64,000 nucleotides of DNA from Larix kaempferi (Eukaryota; Streptophyta; Pinopsida; Pinales; Pinaceae), in NCBI GenBank assembly GCA_027924585.1, contig BSBM01000606.1:10545501-10609500 (forward strand). Reading direction: 5' to 3'. Shown one piece after another: positions 47,180 through 60,372 of the stretch. A program made the translations under genes and the position numbers. The notes beneath the pieces are model-generated. The model searched no databases. It saw nothing but the letters and a program-made list of their open reading frames with translations, and was not told the origin of the DNA. Each line of letters starts with the position of its first letter. The first letter of the stretch is position 1.

Positions 47180-48064
47180 GCACCTTTTCAACAATGGGGA
47201 ATGGATTTTGTAGGACCTATAAACCCTAGCTCTTCAAGTGGGCATAAATACATATTGACTTGCACAAACTATTTCACTCGTTGGGTGGAAGCTATCCCTA
47301 CTAAGAAGTGCACTGCAGAAGTTGTGGTCAAGTTCTTAGAAGAAAATATAGTATCCAGATATGGTTGCCCCTGCAAAATTACAACTGATAATGTGCCATC
47401 TTTTAGTAAAATTGAGATGTCTACCTTTTGTTCGGATCATGGGATCACCTTGTCTCATTCTTCTAACTACTATCCGCAGGGGAATGGTTTAGTAGAATCA
47501 AGTAATAAGAATTTGATAAGGCTCTTAAAAAGAATGATTGGTGAGAACAAGAGGACTTGGGATGTAAAGCTGAAATACGCCCTCTGGGCAGACCGAACGA
47601 TAGTCAAAAGAATAACTGGAAAAGCTCCCTTTGAAGTAGTGTACAAGCAAAATTGTAGGCTCCCAATCAACCTTCAAATTCCTGTGTATGAGTTGTTACA
47701 ACAGTGATCCTCTGATCAAGAGGCCATGCAAGCAAGAATTGATAGTTTAGTTGAACTAGATGAGACTAGGAGGGAAGCATGGAATAAAATGGTTTTGGAG
47801 CAAGAAAGAATAAAGGGAACCTTTGACCAAAAGAGTAGAGATGTGATATTTGGAATTGGGGATATAGTCTTGTTATGGGATAAACATAAAGAAAAACCAG
47901 GCAATCATGAAAAGTTTGAGAGGATATGGATGGGCCCTTATCGGGTAAGTAAGATGGCTGGTAAAGGAACCGTGTATTTAGAGACTTTGGATGGAGATGA
48001 GTTGGAATTACCTGTAAATGGGAGGTTACTAAAACACTACTTCCCACCTATAAGCCTGGAATGA
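47180..48064 (+). pseudogene. Gypsy-2 integrase core and C-terminal domain
   Basis: Continues pol in a shifted frame. Core: WGMDFVGP (Asp), TNYFTRWVEAIPTKK, TTDN (Asp), then SNYYPQGNGLVESSNK (Glu), so the DDE triad is present. A TGA at 47705-47707 interrupts it after YELLQQ. The same frame resumes with MQARIDSLVELDETRREAWN and a C-terminal domain with a GPYRV motif (WMGPYRV), ending HYFPPISLE. No chromodomain follows. It inserts cDNA copies when functional; here it cannot be made in one piece. Confidence 0.88.
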
Positions 48065-48664
48065 TCTTCCATACTATGCCTTGCCTTGCCTGTTAGAGTA
48101 GGTAGCTTCTGAATAAGCTCACTTGAGCAGTAGGATTTGTGTGGTTTTTCTTTTTCTGTGTGATGAGTATTTTCCCTTTTTCTTTTTCTGCTTGGAGTGT
48201 CTGCTTGTTTTTCTTCTATACTGAGTTGAGCCTTGCTCCTTCCTAAGCTTGTCTCTTCTCCTGCATGCATTTAAGAATTTTTAGTTGTCATTTCTATTTT
48301 TGGCTGCCTGTGCAAGTTGAGATTGCCTGCTTGAAAACTTCTCTTTTCCTCCTGCACAGTAATAAAAACCATGAATGATGAATAAATGATATATGCCATG
48401 TTAGTTTAGATTTAATTTTCTTTTACGCATTTCAGTTTCTGCTTTAGAATAGATTTCAGTTTCAGTTTTATTTTATATTTTTTCCATACATGCTCCACGA
48501 GGTATTTTAGTGTTTGTGAGAGCAGGAACAGGTGCAAAATAAAAGCTGAAAGCAAGGATGGTGCAGTGCTGGATTGAAGATTGATGCATAGCAGTTCGAG
48601 ACCAGATATTCTGAGGTTCTCAAGCACTCTCTCCCTTAGAGCACTTGTCCCAGCTGGAGCCAGA
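48065..48664 (+). other. Gypsy-2 region between pol and 3' LTR
   Basis: No gene recognised; pyrimidine-rich in part. The last 25 bases (48640-48664, GCACTTGTCCCAGCTGGAGC then CAGA) correspond to the Gypsy-1 pre-LTR segment and mark the plus-strand primer position, although the purine run is weak. Confidence 0.6.
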
Positions 48665-51600
48665 TGTTATCACACCATAGTAGCAGGGCTATTATTCTTG
48701 CATAACAGATATCTGCACATTCCAGAACTTCCATTGTTCCAGAGCATGGTTATATATTTTGGATCACTCATGATCAGAGCAATATATTATTCATATTCAT
48801 GTTAGACCTTGTGTCAAGGCTGAGCCTTGAGAGTTCAGATTGGATGATCGATGTGACCCTTTATCCCATTACAGTTTCAGTTCAGTGCTTACAGATGTAT
48901 TGCAGCAGTGTTTCAGATGGTTCATGATGATTATTATTATGATGATGCTGTATGATCTATGGATATGTTATCACTAACTGTGGATTATTATCTTGTTGAT
49001 TTAGTCATGTTCACAGCATTTGCTTGGTATAGTATTCCTGATGTGGCAAACTATTTAAAATGAACTGTAAATCATAAAATGGACAATTGCTTGCACATTT
49101 AGGTCATTTAACAAAACCCACTGGTTTTTCACCTTACATAGACATGGTCTTTCCTGACACCAGTTGTCTACTAGTGTAGGATTCATATTCACCTGACTCC
49201 ATCCATACATGACCTTCCTATTTGAATTTGTACCTTGACCTATCTCATTTGACTTTCTGATACCGAGGACTTCCCCATTTCTCTACCTCTGTGTTTGGAC
49301 CGCATCCCTGTATATTCAGTGTCTCGGCTCTGAGTTGGTGACAAAACTTGCCTTTGGTGAGTTGGATTGTAGGCCTAAATCATTCTGGTCGGTTGTCCCG
49401 ATTTTTGGCATTGGCTCGAACTCCCCCTAGTCACTTGAGATGTTGTTGGCTAAAACTGAAAGCTCATGTTCTACCTATGGAAACTTAAAAATTCGCCCAT
49501 GGAAACAAAAAAAAAGGGGGGCAACAGCGATGAACAGCTAAAAATACTCCTCGAAGAGTATAAGAAAGGTCCAAAAAGCAATGGTTCTTAAAAGTTATAT
49601 CTAAATAATTGCTGACCTTATGTATATTTGAAAAACATGCCCTGGATGCAAGCTGCAACTAGTTGTGCTTATCAGCACATCTGAAATCCGAAGGGTTATG
49701 TAGGCCAAAAAGGCCATGAAATAAAATTGAATGATCCTAATGAACCTGGATCAGCTTGATGTAGACATGATGCCTAAGTTGAATAAGCACTCTCTAAACA
49801 ACTTATCCATTTGTGAGGCACAACCATCCCCCGTGTTCTTTTGTCCAGCACAGAGTTTGTAGCTTCCCCCCTTTTTCCCAGTCCAAAGTATTTTTCAGTT
49901 AAGTTAGACAGGTCAACCCCTTGGCCAAACCTTTATCCTAGCCTTCATCCTTCACTAGCAGCTTGACCATGTCCAATTAGTGAGTTTGTTATTTGAACTA
50001 TTGTGCAAGTAATTTTATATAACAACGGAATATGCTAACTTGATTAATGCCACTGAATGGATGTTATACTTTGATCTTGGCTGTGAGAATGATTAGAGAA
50101 GCATGTCTTAGTCTACTGATGTGATTTATCCTTGGTTGTATATTATTGGGATCTGTGATGATGTGGGCCATGTATAGATGCCTATTATGATGATTGACGG
50201 TCCCACATACTTGATGATGATATCATATGATGGACAGATGGTTCAGATGATGATAGATGCAGTTCAGCAGGCTTTATTATTACTTCAGATCAGTAGATTA
50301 TGCATTTGTCCATATATGGTGGACCCTACAGCTAGCCCATTAGGGAAACCCATGGTGTATGAGTACACATTCCTAGTGGATTTGGGTCTTCTGGATCCAA
50401 TGAGACACTTATCTTTCAGTTCCGGGCACTTCTGACAGTGATTGATGCAGTTTTACACTTGTTGACCAGATTTGGGGCTGATTTCCCAACCTGAGCATCA
50501 GGGGCCATGATAGGCCAGTTCACCTAGGGCGCTGATGATGGAGGGGGTGGTCCAGCCACTTGTTTTTACCATTTACCCACCCTTCTGGAGAGCTTGGTGC
50601 GCTCAGATGGACAGCGCAAATGCCTTACGAGGCAGTTTTGCCACTTTCACAGTTACCGAGGCAGTTAAAAAATGGGATAAAGTGGTCACTGAGGAAATCG
50701 ATTTGGTAAATTGAGGCAAGGTTTTGGCATTTGGTATTCACAGAGGTCTTCCAGGGTGATCTCACTATCTTCCAGTCAGTTTTCACCATGTGGGTATGCC
50801 CACATTGATCACAGGAGGTCATTTACTACTTGACTGTCATGGATTTGGAGGACAGTTTTGGTCATTTATATTATCTTGGACATATTTTATTATTTTATTG
50901 TGCCTTGGGGATGAGCTAGTAAGGATTGACGCCTCCTAGCCCAACCATGTGCTTTCATTGTCATGTCCTAGTCACCATGAGGTGGATTTTGGTACTTATA
51001 CTTCTCTAGTGGATGACGTCACCCTCTTGTTGTACCATTTAGTGGGGGCGCTATCATTATATTGGGTGATCCATGTGATGTATTGTTATGATTTATTGTT
51101 ATCCATTGATTAGATCTTGAGATCTTTTAATCTTAGCCACTCATGTAAAAAGTGGTTAGGATTGTACTCTCTCCCCATCCTATTTAAGGAGGGAGCCTCT
51201 CATTGTAAAATTCATCTAGAGATTTTTGGCTCTTGGCTCTTGGAATAAAATTTCTATCTTTTGGAGTACATGCTTGGATTGGAGTGGATGTTGGTTGTTT
51301 CGATTGTAAATGCTTTTTTCCATTGCACTGGAGGATCTATTGTAGCTATCTTGCATATTTGCCATATCTTATTTACAGGTTAAGGGGACGATTTTGGACA
51401 AGGGCGAATTGGTGGGGAGGCTTGCCCTTCAAGCTTGGAAGAAGTCGTTTTCGTTTAACAAGGAGTAGTTTTGCCTTTGTGTCAACTATTCTATGTTTCT
51501 CTCTCTCTCTTGCTTGTATCTACCTTCAACATGTTAAACTGATTGATGCTTTGCTCCTTGGTTTTGACAGGTTAGAGGGAATCACATGTGGCTTGGGAAA

Positions 51601-53156
51601 ATCGATTTGGCAAGAGGGCTTCAAGAATTCTCCATTTGATCTTTTCCAAAGTAATACTCGTCTCATCTAGCATTCATCTCTTCATCCAGGTATGCTCCAA
51701 GAGGTATGATCTTCTTCTTCCTTGAATCATCCATAATTTCTAGATCATAAAAACCCTAATTGATTAAAACCCTTGTTTTTTTGGTTTTTCTTAGATCTAC
51801 TTAGATCTAGCCTTTCTTTTGAAGAGATATTGAAAACCCACCTCTATAGCATCCACCCCTAGTTGGATCTATAGTTTGGTGGTGATTGGCTTAAATTTAA
51901 CACACTTTTCAAGGCAAAAAGCCCTCTTGAACCCAAATCGCACTTCCTAGTGAGAGGCTTGTTTTGTTAGATCTAGCACATGGGTAGGTGAGATCCCACT
52001 TGATTTGCAATCTAAACACTTGATAACCTATCCCCAGATTGTTAATTTGGTGAATTCTACCTTGTGGACATCATTCCATGTTTTAAGGGGTCAAAACCCC
52101 CTTTTGAATTTCTTGGCACCTCAAAAACTCAGATCTACTAAGATCTAACCCTTGGATTGACTTGATTTTTGGGATCTACATAGATCGGGGTACTAGCCAT
52201 TTAGATCTATAGTTTGGTGGCCATTGGACTTGATTTGGTCCACTTAACCCTTATTTTAACCCTCCTTGAGCAAGTCGCACTCCCTTGGGAAGGTGAGTTT
52301 GTCCACTTTGAGGAAGTGGGTGGTTGAGATTCTTGTGGATTTGAAACGGCCATACCTTGAAACCTAGGTCTAGGGTATCTTTTTGTGACGATCTGCCTTG
52401 GGGGTAGCATTCCTTGTTTCAAGGGACTGTGGTCCACTTAGGGTCACTTCTTGAAAACCTAGATCTAGCAAGATCCAACCATTAGATCTCATTCAACCCA
52501 CTTGATTTGGCTTCTAGGTGTCCCGATCTACACTTTGACATACTTTTTGACCCCATTAGCCCATCCAACAAGGCACTAGTCCTCCTCAAAGCAAGTCGCA
52601 CTCCTTGGGAATTGTGTCAAACCCTAGATCTAGTACATGGGTACTCCTAGAATCACCCTAGATCCATAAATCTATTCATTACCTATCCTCTAGTACCAAT
52701 TTCACACCTAAGCTTGACCTTATGGGCCCACTTGAAGCCATTTCACACATTCCAAGACAATAAGACCCACTTGTGTAAACATATGGTACTACACCTTGTC
52801 ATTATACTCAATTATGTGGCCTAAACCATACGTAGGTTGAAACAGTAACAATCTTTCACACCACCTTCAACCATACCTCAACTTCTAGGTCCACTTAGCT
52901 TTGCATTGGTTTCTGTAACTCTTTATTTACTTACCCTTAGAAACCTTTGTTTGGGTTTAATCAACTGTGATAGGTTATAGGGTCTCCCCCTAGGTCTTGT
53001 TTCACCTTGACCTAAAGCGAAGAGTGCCTCGGTTGATGTGACTCCCACCTTGCATTGGGAACCGTGGCATCTCTTGGGTCACCTCTTTAGTTTCCTGCCT
53101 CCTCCACCGTCCCGGATGGGATATCTCTAGGGGAAACTACAAGTTGTGTGATAACA
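48665..53156 (+). repeat. Gypsy-2 3' LTR (4,492 bp)
   Basis: Direct copy of the 5' LTR. TATA box TATTTAA at 51181-51187. Ends GTGTGATAACA, followed by target copy GAACC. Confidence 0.95.
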
Positions 53157-53161
53157 GAACC

Positions 53162-53634
53162 CAAATAGCACATGTGACAAACTTAAAATACATATAAGAT
53201 AGAGAAGATAAGATAAATTTGTATATGTCCCACAAATGACCACAATAGTAGGTCATGGAACTGAGAAGTACAAACAGTGCAAGTGCATAGGAGACTAGAA
53301 GTGGCTCCCATATGTCATGGAGCCTATTTCCACCATCCACCATAGGGTTTTGTCTTCATTATGAGGCTTGATTGCTGGAAGAATGATTTTTGATGAGGAA
53401 GTGAGTAAGTGGTAGGGTGAAGAGAGGCAATTTTACTTAGAGAGTCTACCCACGAAACTCGATCCATATCAAGTGTGCATTCTTTTCAAATTCTGTCTCC
53501 ATGATATTTTATGATCTTTTCTTCCATTGAAAATTGTTCTACTGAAAATTATAGAAGGGAAAATTAACGACCACGTGTACAATATGAAATCTATTTGCTT
53601 GGCATTTTGCGCTCAACATTGCTTATTGGTCAAA
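53162..53634. other. Non-coding start of block B' (unit 2)
   Basis: Counterpart of 9329-9801; no gene recognised. Confidence 0.5.
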
Positions 53635-54021
53635 ACATCTCCAATTACATTGGATTTCTAAAATGAATCAAACCTGGAAATTGCCTGTAGGTTATTAGCA
53701 TGCTGGTACATAATAGATTCTCCTTCTTAGCCACATGAATAAGGCATTAATTGATGAGTTTTTTTCGTATAGATGACAACTTGCTAGTGTGGAATTGACC
53801 ATCTCCCTTTGGCACACAAAAATGTAGAAAACACATGATGTGGACAACTCCTAGCCACAACAATCAATCCCAGCGATGAATAATTCCTCCTTGGCAACTC
53901 AATTTGTTGGATAGCAATGTATATCAACTGATTTAGAAAGTGAATATGCCCAACAATATAGTGAGTTTCCCCTTTTGACCTCAGTTTCAAATCTCTAACC
54001 AATAGAAGGGAAGAAATGAGT
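53635..54021. repeat. ~390-bp direct repeat, copy 1 (unit 2)
   Basis: Counterpart of 9802-10188, paired with 55326-55712. Confidence 0.85.
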
Positions 54022-55325
54022 TACTCGGGTTGGATGGTTAGTAGTCCTAGGGCAGGAAATCTGTGAAAGGAAACAAAATCTGACATGCAGGTTCAAGGGG
54101 AACTGACCTTACTCTAGGTATGCATAGAAGGGCATAGTAGGCTATGGGTGGCAGGGCCTCCACACAAAGAAAATGACAAATGGTAGTAAGATTGATATAG
54201 AGAGGCAGTGGTACATCATTTTGAACCAAGCCAAGGAGATGAGCTAGTAAGCAAGGTTGAGATATGTAAGATTGTAGTGCCATCTATGTATGCTTTCTCT
54301 GCCTCACCAAGTTGTTTATGTTGTAAAGGAAGTGATGTGGTTTATACTGCCCGCATGCAAGCTTTTGATCACCAGTATTCACGAGTTCAACTCGAAAGGA
54401 GCCTCCCTGAATTAGTTGTCACGGGTTGAATTCTTGTAGTCCTATCAATTGCACACTGAACATATGTCCTAAAGTTCAATTCATGAGATATTGCTAATCA
54501 TTGATCTCAAATGAAATTGCAGCCATTGATTCTCTCGATTGAAGTTTGTGATGTAGCATGGGTTGTAAATTGTAATGTTGTGATGGGTTGTTGTAGTTGA
54601 CAATCAAAACTTAAATGCAAAGACATTTTTGAGCAGTGGTAGCTGAGGGTTTAATTGGCATAGAGCTATGTGAATGAGTATTCATGGGTTTAATTCTTGC
54701 ACCGATGTTCTGTCCCAAGTCGCGATTTCAATGCTTGAGCAATTTTATAGAGTTTGAATGTTTCTATCAGTTCTCTTGATTGAAGTTTGTGTTATGGCCA
54801 TGGTTCTAATGCTATTACGTGTTCTTGTTGAGTAACTTTAGTTTGTTTTAACTTCTTAGTGAGACTATTGTGATTCAATAATCAAAATTTCAATCCACAA
54901 ATGATTGTGATAAGTAGTTATGAGTTTGATTCCATAGTGCAATTCTCAATCAGTAGTTGTGTGTTCAGTGCCCAACATTTTCAATTAGTAGTTGCGAGTT
55001 GTGATGTAGCATGGGTTCTAAAGTCCTTCAGGGTTCTTGTTGATTTTAGTTTTTGATCCATGAAATAGTTTTCAATCGAAAACCAAAAGTTTAATGTGCA
55101 TAGAATTGTTGATCATAGTGCAAATAGTTGTGTGAATGAGTAGTTGGGTTCTTGGTGACTAATTTATTTGATGGAATGTGTTTAAATTTCTGAGTTTTAT
55201 ATTTGAAGACTAATTCCCACAATATGACTGGCAATATTGATATACAAAGATAACATTCAACGGGTCATCAATAAAGTTCAAATAGTAGATGACTAAAATT
55301 CTCAGTTGTTTTAGCAATAATTGTA
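54022..55325. other. Non-coding interval between the ~390-bp repeats (unit 2)
   Basis: Counterpart of 10189-11538, slightly shorter because of a deletion near 55280. No gene recognised. Confidence 0.55.
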
Positions 55326-55712
55326 ACATCTACAATTACATTGGATTTCTAAAATGAATCAAACCTAGAAATTTCCTGTAGGTTATTAGCATGCTAGTAC
55401 ATAATAGATTATTCTTCTCAGCCACACGTATAAGGCATAAATTGATGATTTTTTTCCCTATAGATGACAACTTGCTAGTGTGGAATTGACCATCTCCCTT
55501 TGGCACACAAAAATGTAGAAAAAACATGATGTGGAAAACTCCTAGCCACAACAATCAATCCTAGCAATGAATAATTCCTCCTTGGAAACTCAATTTGTTG
55601 GATATAAATGTATATCAGCTGATTTAGAAAGTGAATATGCCCAGCAGTATAGTGAGTTCCCTCTTTTGACCTCAGTTTCAAAGCTCTAACCAGCATAACT
55701 TAAGAAATGAGT
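55326..55712. repeat. ~390-bp direct repeat, copy 2 (unit 2)
   Basis: Counterpart of 11539-11926. Confidence 0.85.
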
Positions 55713-55780
55713 CCCATGACCCTCTTGGGGTTGTATCCTCCACTAGAAATAATGTTCCCTCTCCCACTAATCAAAGTTGC

Positions 55781-56820
55781 AGCTATTATCGTGGTGCCCA
55801 TGGTATCATTGTAAGTGCCTATTTTGCTTAAGTGGATGTTTACTTTGGTGCTACATTGGTAATTTTTCTATTCATGTCGATGAATAAATCCTTTGATTTA
55901 CTAGTTGTAGCCTGGAGCTTGTTTTGTTGTGGGGATTTTATCAATGTGTTGTTGGTATCCTTGGTATACTCCATTATTTGTTTAAATTTATGGTTTTATA
56001 ATGATATTTTTCTTTTGTTGGCAGGTTGTTTATGATGTTACTGATCAGGAGAGTTTCAATAATGTGAAACAATGGTTGAATGAGATTGATCGCTATGTGA
56101 GTGAGAATGTCAACAAGTTGCTTGTCGGAAACAAATGTGATTTGACTGCTAATAAAGTTGTTGATTATGATACATCCAAGGTAATGTTAAATGCTGAATA
56201 GTTGTTGATTGTTGGTATCCTTGGTATACTCCATTAGTTATTTAAATTTATGGTTTTATAATGACATTGTTCTTCTGTTGGCAGGTTATTTATGATGTTA
56301 CTGATCAGGAGAGTTTCAATAATGTGAAACAATGGTTGAATGAGATTGATCGCTATGCGAGTGAGAATGTCAACAAGTTGCTTGTTGCAAACAAATGTGA
56401 TTTGACTGCTAATAAAGCTGTTTATTATGATACGGCCAATGTAATGTTAAATGCTGAGTAGCTGTTGATTGTTGGTATCCTTGGTATATTCCATTATTGA
56501 TTTAAATTTATGGTTTTATAATGATATTTTTCTTCTGTTGGAAGGTTGTTTATGATATTACTGATCAAGAGAGTTTCAATAATGTGAAACAATGGTTGAA
56601 TGAGATTGATCGCTATGCGAGTGAGAATGTCAACAAGTTGCTTGTTGGAAACAAATGTGATTTGACTATTAATAAACTGTTGATTATGATATAGCCAAGT
56701 TAATGTTAAATTTTTAGTAGCTGTTGATTGTTGGTATCCTTGGTATACTCCATTATTTATTTAAATTTATGGCTTTATAATGATATTTTTCTTCTGTTGG
56801 CAGGTTGTTTATGATGTTAC
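55781..56820 (+). pseudogene. Rab1/RABD fragment with amplified exon (unit 2)
   Basis: An exon end (55781-55810, SYYRGAHGII, donor GTAAGT) is followed by 156-bp exon copies at 56025-56180, 56285-56440 and 56545-56699, and the first 17 bp of a fourth at 56804-56820. Copies 1 and 2 are open; copy 1 keeps IDRY, closer to Rab1 than IARY in unit 1. Copy 2 has NKCD but ends GCCAAT instead of CCAAG before GTAATG. Copy 3 has a one-base deletion after NK and its donor GT is changed to TT. The copy-3 defects differ from the TAA in unit 1, so the two arrays decayed separately. Confidence 0.85.
55921..56820 (+). repeat. 260-bp tandem array carrying the RABD exon (unit 2)
   Basis: Acceptor segments at 56017, 56277, 56537 and 56796, giving periods of 260, 260 and 259 bp. 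The fourth unit is interrupted by Copia-2 at the same base as in unit 1. Confidence 0.93.
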
Positions 56821-57484
56821 TGTTAGTTTTTCAGAATTTACTTCAATCTGATCTAGGATCTTAACTGAGAGAACAACATGTACATCATATCTACAGCATA
56901 TCAATCATGGACATAATAATGCAAGCACACAAGAGACAATAGACACACAGAGTTTCATTGGGGAAAACCGTAAAGGTGAAAAACCCCACAAATTCCTTAG
57001 AGATAGATAGAGCAATGATACAACCCAATCATAAGAGATAGTATTCTCCTAGCAACAGCTTCTCCTCCTCCACAAGTGTGCCACTCTCCAATGAGAGTAT
57101 GAGTGAGAAAGTGAATAATAGAATGATCAAATAGAGTGCCTCCCACACTCTATTTATACTTGACTTGACTTGCCTAATAACCTTTACTAGGTCGGCCTTA
57201 ACTTAATCACATAACATAATGCTGACAGGGCCAACACCCAATAGGGTGGTCTAATAACCCTTTGATGCACATGACTTATAAACGGCCAACCCCACCAAGG
57301 TGGTCTAATAACCCATCAAGTATAAGTTACGACAATTACAATATAAATGAAAACACTTCCGTATAGAGGAATAATAACATCTCTATAGGAATACAAACAC
57401 TTTTGTATAGATGAATAATAACATCTCTAGAAGAATACAATATACATATATGAAATACATTCCAAAGTTACAAATACATCAACA
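56821..57484 (-). repeat. Copia-2 3' LTR (664 bp)
   Basis: Direct copy of 63190-63853. TATAAATA on the minus strand at 57151-57158. Contains the uninterrupted AATAACCCATCAAG that is the target of Gypsy-1 in unit 1. Confidence 0.95.
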
Positions 57485-57493
57485 CTCCCTCTT
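57485..57493 (-). promoter_or_regulatory. Copia-2 polypurine tract
   Basis: AAGAGGGAG on the minus strand, adjoining the 3' LTR end. Confidence 0.8.
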
Positions 57494-57939
57494 AACTAGG
57501 AAGGTATTTCTGGACATGGGTCTTCTAGCACAAGTCTTATTCTCTGGATCATCGTCACTATATCACTGACATCAAATCATCGCCATCGTCACTGCTGTTG
57601 CTATCTCAATCAATATTCGATCTACTCGTCATAGGAAGTTCTATAGAGCTATCCCTTTTTCATGTTGGATGTAGTCCTACCACCTGTAGGTATTCATCAT
57701 CACTGGGCATACTGTGGAATCCTCAGGACTTATTACGTGAGTCAACAAAACCTCGAAAGAGCATCCCAAGACTGATTACGAGCACATAGCTCAACCTATC
57801 GGATCTCCCAAGATCTTTTACATGCCATTGCAAAACCTATCCACGGCTACATAGTATCATCCTGATACTCATGATCATACTGATCATAACATCGTTCATG
57901 AAGCACAACCTAGATGCACATCACACAACACTTACATTC

Positions 57940-58375
57940 ACCGGCATGGGAAGACACACTTCAACCATCTGTGAAAGGCCTAGCACTTATATCTACGCCA
58001 TGGGAGAACATATCTACAACCATGCGAGAATGGCAGAGCACTTATATCGCATCCATGGGATAAAACATCTACAACCATGCTCGAATGGCCCAACACTTAT
58101 ATTTCCATGGGAGAACACATCTACAACCATGCTCGAATGGCCCCAACACTTATATCGCAGCCATGGGAGAACACATCTACAACCATGATCGAATGGCCTA
58201 GCACTTATATCATAGCCAAGGGAGAACACATCTACAACTATTCTCGAATGGCCCTGGAAAATACATCATGACCATGGGAGAACACATCTGCCACCATGTC
58301 AGAAAAGCCCAGCAATTACATTGCGACCATGGGAGAACACATCTACAACCATGTTCGAGAAGCTCATGTGCATCT
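57940..58375. repeat. ~51-57-bp minisatellite in Copia-2
   Basis: Counterpart of 25655-26095, with the same GGGAGAACACATCTACAACC core in about eight units. Unit order matches Copia-1, so the array predates duplication. Confidence 0.9.
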
Positions 58376-58389
58376 GTGTCTTTGGAACT

Positions 58390-58880
58390 CATCACACATA
58401 ATCCAACTGATTATGTAATGTATCCACCTGATACATATCATCACATATGATCATCTTGATCATCATCAAAACATCATCCCGATGCATATCATCCAGAGTA
58501 TCATCCTGATACTCATCACACATGATCGTCCTGATCATCGTCCTGATGCATATCATCTAGAGTATCATCCTGATACTCAACATACATGATCATCCTGATC
58601 ATCGTCACTGCATCGTCCTGATGCATATCATCTGGAGCAACATCTTGAATCTCGTCATCTATGATCATCATGATCATACAATGCATCCACCTGGTGCATA
58701 CCAAGTATCTACCTCATACATATCACATACATGATCCACCTGATCATACAATGTATCCACCTGATACATATACAAATACGTGATCCACCTGATCATATCA
58801 AGCATTCAACATGATGCATATACATATACATGATCTAACTGATCATACCGATCATCCAACATGATGCATATACAAAGCAG
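58390..58880. repeat. Array of short imperfect palindromes with CCTG-type centres (Copia-2)
   Basis: Counterpart of 26110-26690, but shorter by roughly 90 bp through loss of some units. Same arm-CCTG-arm logic, for example GTATCATCCTGATAC near 58498 and TGATCATCCTGATCA near 58588. Confidence 0.85.
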
Positions 58881-59130
58881 TAACTAGAGCATCGTCCTGA
58901 TGCTCATCATCCAACGCTTACATCCACATCCATGGAAAGAATCCTCTTCTCACCATGCTTGGAATGGCTGCTACAAATGTGACCCATCACTTCTTCCTCG
59001 AAGTATCTTCAATCTGAAGAACACTAAGCCTCCCTCTGAAGTACTCAGACTTCACTCTGGCTAGTGGTTTCGTCAACACATCTGCAATCTGCTCATCCGT
59101 CACAACATACAGGAGCTTCACTACTCCTCT

Positions 59131-60372
59131 CTACACCATATCACTGATATAGTGATATTTGATCTCAATGTGCTCCGACCTATCGTGGAACACTGGGTTC
59201 TCAGACAACTTCACACAGCTCTGGTTATCACAAAAGATACTAGTAGCCTCCAGCGGGAGATCAAATAACTTAGACAGTAGCTTCCTCTGCCATACTGCCT
59301 CACAACTAGCCGAACAAGCTGCGACATACTCTGCTCCAGCTGTACTCAGTGCTACGCAGGATTGCTTCCTGCTAAACCAAGAGATCATACCAGATCCCAT
59401 ACTAAAGCAGCATCCCAAAGTTCTCTTCCGATTAATGGCATTCCCTGCCCAATAATTAAGTGTAACCTTTTGATTCACGTCATACTTGAGCGCATAATCA
59501 ATTGTACCCTTCAGGTACCTCATAATATGCTTTACAACAACCAGGTTAACACCTTTGGGATCCGTCAGGAACTGGCTCAATGTGTTCACCACAAAGCAAA
59601 TATCTGGTCTCGTGTTCATCAGGTACATCAAGGACCCAATCATCTGATGATACACCGTGACATCAACCGGCTCAGATGAAGCACCACACAGAAACTTCAT
59701 GTTCGATGCCACAGGTGTGGCCATGGCCTTGCAGTCCATCATCCTGAACCTCTTTAAGATCTCTACTACATACTTCCCTTTTCCAAGGAAGTTTCCATCT
59801 GCACTCTACCACACCTTGATGCTTACGAAATAGTGCATCATCCCCAAGTCCTTCAACTCGAACTCTGGAGCAAGCTTCCTCTTTGTGTCGGCAATCAATC
59901 TATCCTCACCTGTAACAAACAGGTCATCTACATACAAAAGTAGTATCACTGGATTGCCTTCCTCAACCGTGTAGTAAAGGTTGGAATCTGCTTTACTCTT
60001 GGTAAATCCCAAACTAGATAGAAAGCTGTCTATCCTACCATACCAAGTCCTAGGAGCTTGCTTCAATCCATACAAGGCTTTCTTCAACCTGCACACATAT
60101 GACCCCCCGTCATGTGTCTCAAAACCAAGTGGCTGCTCCACATGCACCTCCTCCTCGACTACACCATTCAAGAAAGTTGTCTTGACATCCATCTGGTGTA
60201 TCTTCCATTTCATCATTGCATCCATAGCAATTACTGATGTAATGGAAGTGTATCTGGCCACAGGAGCAAGAGTCTCTTCATAATCAATCCCTTCTTCCTG
60301 GGAGAAGCCACGAGCTACAAACCTCTCTTTGTATTTCTATATGCTACCATCTGCAGCATGCTTGATCTTTGG
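59131..60372 (-). pseudogene. Copia-2 reverse transcriptase/RNase H fragment
   Basis: Same block as Copia-1: HQMDVKTTFLNGVVEEEVH, LYGLKQAPRTWY, LLYVDDLF, GKGKYVVEIL, then RNase H with LNYWAG in place of DSDWAG, a SRKQSCVALSTAGAEYVA segment and CDNQSCVKLSENPVFHDRS. It is interrupted by TAG codons near 60330 and at 59806, after IKVW. There is no frameshift between RT and RNase H, unlike Copia-1. RNase H has lost its first catalytic Asp, as in Copia-1. Confidence 0.9.

Larger units (their letters stand above)
38651..53156 (+). mobile_element. Gypsy-2: Ty3/Gypsy (Tat-like) element with pol but no recognisable Gag domain
   Basis: Bounded by TGTTATCACA and GTGATAACA with target duplication GAACC (38646-38650 and 53157-53161). 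LTRs are 4,488 and 4,492 bp, the interior 5,526 bp. Order: tRNA-Asp primer site, leader, a frame with protease and an extra RNase H, then RT, degenerate RNase H and integrase. No chromodomain is seen, as in the Tat/Athila branch. The LTRs differ by about 19 of ~610 bases in the stretch I compared (41041-41650), so it is clearly older than Gypsy-1. Coding is broken by two in-frame stops and one frameshift. It is homologous to Gypsy-1 in LTR blocks and cis signals. Confidence 0.93.
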
